Below, piece after piece: positions 60,242 through 64,000 of a stretch of 64,000 bases of DNA. The stretch is from Strongylocentrotus droebachiensis (taxonomy: Eukaryota > Echinodermata > Echinoidea > Camarodonta > Strongylocentrotidae). The DNA is taken from NCBI GenBank assembly GCA_035222895.1, contig JAVYIG010000864.1, positions 301,001-365,000 on the forward strand, read 5' to 3'. A program made the translations under genes and the position numbers. The notes under the pieces are model-generated. The model worked only from the letters and a program-made list of their open reading frames with translations, did no database searches and was not told the DNA's origin. Position 1 is the first letter of the stretch; every line of letters starts with the position of its first letter.

Positions 60242-63200
60242 TTAGGTGATACGTAACGAAGTCTACGTATCACCTTTTGATTTCGTCAAGATTTTTATTA
60301 GGTGATACGTAACGAAGTCAACGTATCACCTTTTGATTTCGTCAAGATTGTTATTTATTATTTATTATTATTCTTCCTCGAATTTGTTCGCAGGATATCT
60401 CAAGACTGAATAAAGCCTTAATCATGAATCTTTCAATGATGATAGATCTTAGTCTAACTTAGAACTGCGTGACTTTTCAAAGACTCAAAATCATCGTGAC
60501 GTCATCCAGACGCCATTTTGTGAAAATCAACTTATGATCATATCTTCATAACAGAAAGCCATTTCTCATTCATATTTGTCATGATCAAGGTCAATATTTA
60601 TCGGGTCAATTTCAGATCAATAAATGCGCGCAAAAATGCGCGTACGCGTAGGTGCGCGCGTTAATGCGCGCGTAAAATTTAAAATTGCTCAAAATCGTCT
60701 TAAATTTTTTTTGCATACGTTTCAGGCCATTATAAGCATTTCATAAAAAATCGCGCAAAACACGCATTTTTGGACGTTTTCGTTCGTCACGGCCGAACGA
60801 AAAATAATTTCTCCGCAAAAGCTTTTGACCGAATATTCCTCATAATTTTACGAACAATTTGATACCAAGTTTATCTCTTTATCCCTATTAATAACGGAAT
60901 GAGCGTCCGTTCAAGATAACCGTCCGCACGCGCGATTTTTGTATTACATAGCGTATATGGGCAAAAACATGCCCATAAAAAGTCCATTGATATGAATAAG
61001 GACTGCCAATTTTTTTCCCATATTTAGATAGAGTATGAGTCGAAGGTATGATTTCATATCTCATTTGGCCATTAAGTACATCTTGACGTCATCATAATGG
61101 CCTTGGAAGTCAAAAATACAAAAATGCATATTATGACGTCATTATGTTTATGGAAAATTTAGTGTATTTCTCTCGATATTCATCGATTTTCTTCTAGATT
61201 CAAATATGTTGTAGTCGAGGCAATCGTCCACAAAATCAATACACATTAATTTTCATTTTAATGACGTCATCATAGTACAAACTTCAATCAAAGGCCACAT
61301 GTCAGAATTTTCGTAATTTGCATGTTATGTCTATGGAAGGTGAATGTTGTTAACATCTTGAATCTACATGGCATTCATCTATGAGCACTATCTCGCTTAT
61401 TTGTGCTCTGTTTTCTCCCAAATTTGGGTATCTTATAGCTGAGACCATGGGCTACAAAAACGGGTGACTTTGTTTTTTAATCAGATGTTGGGATCATGTT
61501 AAAATTTTCGATCGAAAGTTGAAATTGCAAATTTTGAAGGAATCATTAGGTGATACGTAACGAAGTCAACGTATCACCTTTTGATTTCGTCAAGATTTTT
61601 ATTAGGTGATACGTAACGAAGTCTACGTATCACCTATTGATTTCGTCAAGATTTTTATTTATTTATTCTTCCTCGAATTTGTTCGCAGGATATCTCAAGA
61701 CTGAATTAAGCAATTGTCATGAAACTTTTAACGATGATAGATCTTAGTCTAACTTAGAACTGCGTGACTTTTCAAAGACTCAAAATTATCGTGACGTCAT
61801 CCAGGCGCCATTTTGTGAAAATCAACTAATGATCATATCTTCATAACGGATAGTAATTTTTAATTCATATTTATCATGAATATGATCAATATCCGTCTGG
61901 TCAATTTCAGGTCAAAAAATGCGCGCAAAAATGCGCGTACGCTTTTGTCCGCGCGTTTACGCGCGCGAAATTTTTTAAAATGCTCCAAATCATCCCAAAT
62001 TTTTTTTACATACGTTTCAGGCCATATGGAGCATTTGATAAAAAAATTACGCACACGCCCATGCGCGCGCGTTTTCGCGCGTACTGGCATTTTGCAACAT
62101 AGAATCGCCGATTTTTTTCTGTCATCATATTTGGTACATTTTTCCAAGCATTTTGATAATTTGTTCACCTTTTATTAACGCAATGAGCGTCCGTCAAAGT
62201 TGACAGCACGCGCGGATTTGCGTTATCTTTATCCACAATACATTGGCAAAAACATGCCTATATAAAATTAATTGTAACTCTTTATAATAGATAAAAACTC
62301 CTAATATTTTTTCATATTTGGATAGATTATGAGTCGGAGATATGATTTCATGTCTCATTTGATCCTCAATTAACTTATGACGTCATCATAATGGCCTCCA
62401 AACTCAAAATTTCAATTTGCATATTATGACGTCAGCATATTTTTGGAAAATTGATTGTATCTCTGTAAATATCGATCAATTTTCTTTCAAATTTGAATAT
62501 GTTCTAGCTGAGACAATTTTCTACAAATGCAGTATTCACAATTTTTATTTTTGACAAAAGTATCATGGTGTATTTTTGCGATTAAAGGAGGCATGTCAAT
62601 TTTTCACATTTTGCGTGTATTCTCTATGGGACATGACTTTTTCTCAAAACTGGATTCTACACTCCTGTCTTTCGCGAGCAAAATCTCCGTTGTTTTAGCT
62701 TCATTTTCGCTGAGCTTCGAATATGTTGTAGCTGAGACAATGAGCTATCACAAGTGTGCCCTTTATTTTTCGATTAGATGCCGGGATCATGCTCATATTT
62801 CACTTGCAAAGTAGGATTTCAGAATTCCATTTCCCGTTTACGTGTAATCGCTATGGGAGATGTTTTGGTATATCGGTAACGCACTTGACTTCCAACCTCG
62901 AGATCCCTGGTTCGAGTCCGGGTGTCTCCAACAATTTTTTGCTTCACTTTTTTTTCCTTTTGACCTTCACTGTACCATCTCCTTTGATTATTTAAACACG
63001 TAGAATCGCAAATAATGTCATAAATAACCCTTTTTACTTTATTATTACCCTATTTTCACTTAATCCATTACTTTTTGCGTGTAAACCCTATGGGAGATGA
63101 CTTTTTCTCAAATCTGGAGTCTACATTCCTGTCTTTTGCGAGCAATATCGCCGTTATTTCTGCTTGGATTTTGTTGATTTTTGAGTATGTTGTAGCTGAG

Positions 63201-63627
63201 ACTATATGCTATCTAAATCAACCCTCATTTTTTCAATAAGATGCCATGATCGCGCTCATGATCATGATCATGATCATCATGATCATCATTATCATAATGA
63301 TGATAATCATTTATCAATTACATTTTCATTTCTTTGAATAAGATAAAATCGTCAAAAGGTGTTCTTCATGATGTAAATTAGAGTCAAATGTGTAACTGGT
63401 TACTGCACAGGGTCAAAGGTCATATATTGTTTGAATCTATCTTCCCTAGATCCATGATGATCAAGGAAACACAATTTAATCTTGACATATGAATAGATCA
63501 TAATGGGAGAAGCATATAAATGGGAGAAGCATTTTACAAAACAATATATCGTGTAATGCATTATTCGTTATGTAAACCATTATCATACGTATCACCTAAT
63601 TCGTCTAAGTGACGAATTAAAGTCTAG
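60242..63627 (+). mobile_element. Compound unit U19, duplicate of U10 (3386 bp)
   Basis: Stacked 5' starts at 60242, 60298, 61546 and 61602 with a single 3' end at 63627, as in U10. Contains a nested C unit (60298-61545) and an A unit (61602-63627). Confidence 0.87.
62856..62930 (+). tRNA. tRNA-like sequence 13 (in U19)
   Basis: Identical to copies 1 and 7, with the T6 run downstream. Confidence 0.7.
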
Positions 63628-64000
63628 TTAGGTGATACGTAACGAAGTCTACGTATCACCTATTGATTTCGTCAAGATTGTTATTATTTATTATTTATTA
63701 TTATTATTATTCTTCCTCGAATTTGTTCGCAGGATATCTCAAGACTGAATGAAACCATTGTTATGAATCTTTCAATGATGATAGATCTTAGTCTAACTTA
63801 GAACTGCGTGACTTTTCAAAGACTCAAAGTCATCATGACGTCATCTAGGCGCCATTTTGTGAAAATCAACTAATGATCATATCTTCATAACGGAAAAGTA
63901 TTTCTCATTCATAATTATCACGATTAAGATCAATATCCGTCCGGTCAATTTTAGGTCAATAAACGTGCTTAAATGCGCGCGTGCGCGCTCGTCCGCGCGT
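63628..64000 (+). mobile_element. Family A unit U20, first 373 bp
   Basis: TTAGGTGATACG head and first CG island, matching the start of U11. Cut by the window end. Confidence 0.87.

Larger units (their letters stand above)
60166..64000 (+). repeat. Large duplication, right copy
   Basis: Partner of 41180-45014, offset 18986 bp. It continues beyond the window. Confidence 0.92.

Overview
This is animal-type repetitive DNA with no recognisable host gene. It is AT-rich with short CpG-dense, (CG)n-like islands. Nearly all of it is built from rolling-circle (Helitron/Helentron-like) transposon units that lie head to tail on the + strand. The modular repeats, CR1-like endonuclease remnants and tRNA-like insertions suggest an invertebrate, possibly marine, but the species cannot be told from the sequence.

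Region 1 (1-25007): an array of about thirteen units of a 1259-bp sequence (family C) that look almost identical by eye. Five of them carry a second non-autonomous Helitron (family H, 1202-1219 bp) at exactly the same A|T site. Family H has a TC start, a 3' hairpin followed by CTAG, and an intact empty site in the neighbouring units. The C units have a 5' terminal hairpin but no 3' terminus. Only the last unit (20564-25007) runs on through a unique middle, including a decayed inverted CR1-like endonuclease fragment, to a real 3' end (inverted-repeat copy, hairpin, CTAG).

Region 2 (25008-64000): nineteen complete units and one partial unit in tandem, each ending in the same 3' hairpin plus CTAG. 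Family A units (about 2.0 kb) carry a 75-nt tRNA-like sequence with A box, B box and oligo-T terminator (13 copies). Family B units (about 1.2-1.4 kb) lack it. Eleven units start with the 5' terminal hairpin (AGGTGATACGT arms). Nine start with the same substitute sequence and have lost that terminus. One unit (53495-56204) is a C-headed element with an open 263-codon CR1-like endonuclease-domain fragment. A block of at least 3.8 kb is duplicated with no difference seen (about 41180-45014 and 60166-64000).

Families A, B, C and H share one body plan: a (CG)n-rich segment, repeated TGACGTCA octamers and a degenerate module of about 190-235 bp. They differ in their terminal sequences, which have the asymmetric inverted-repeat layout described for Helentrons/HINEs. 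No unit encodes a Rep/helicase, so mobility would need an enzyme supplied from elsewhere.
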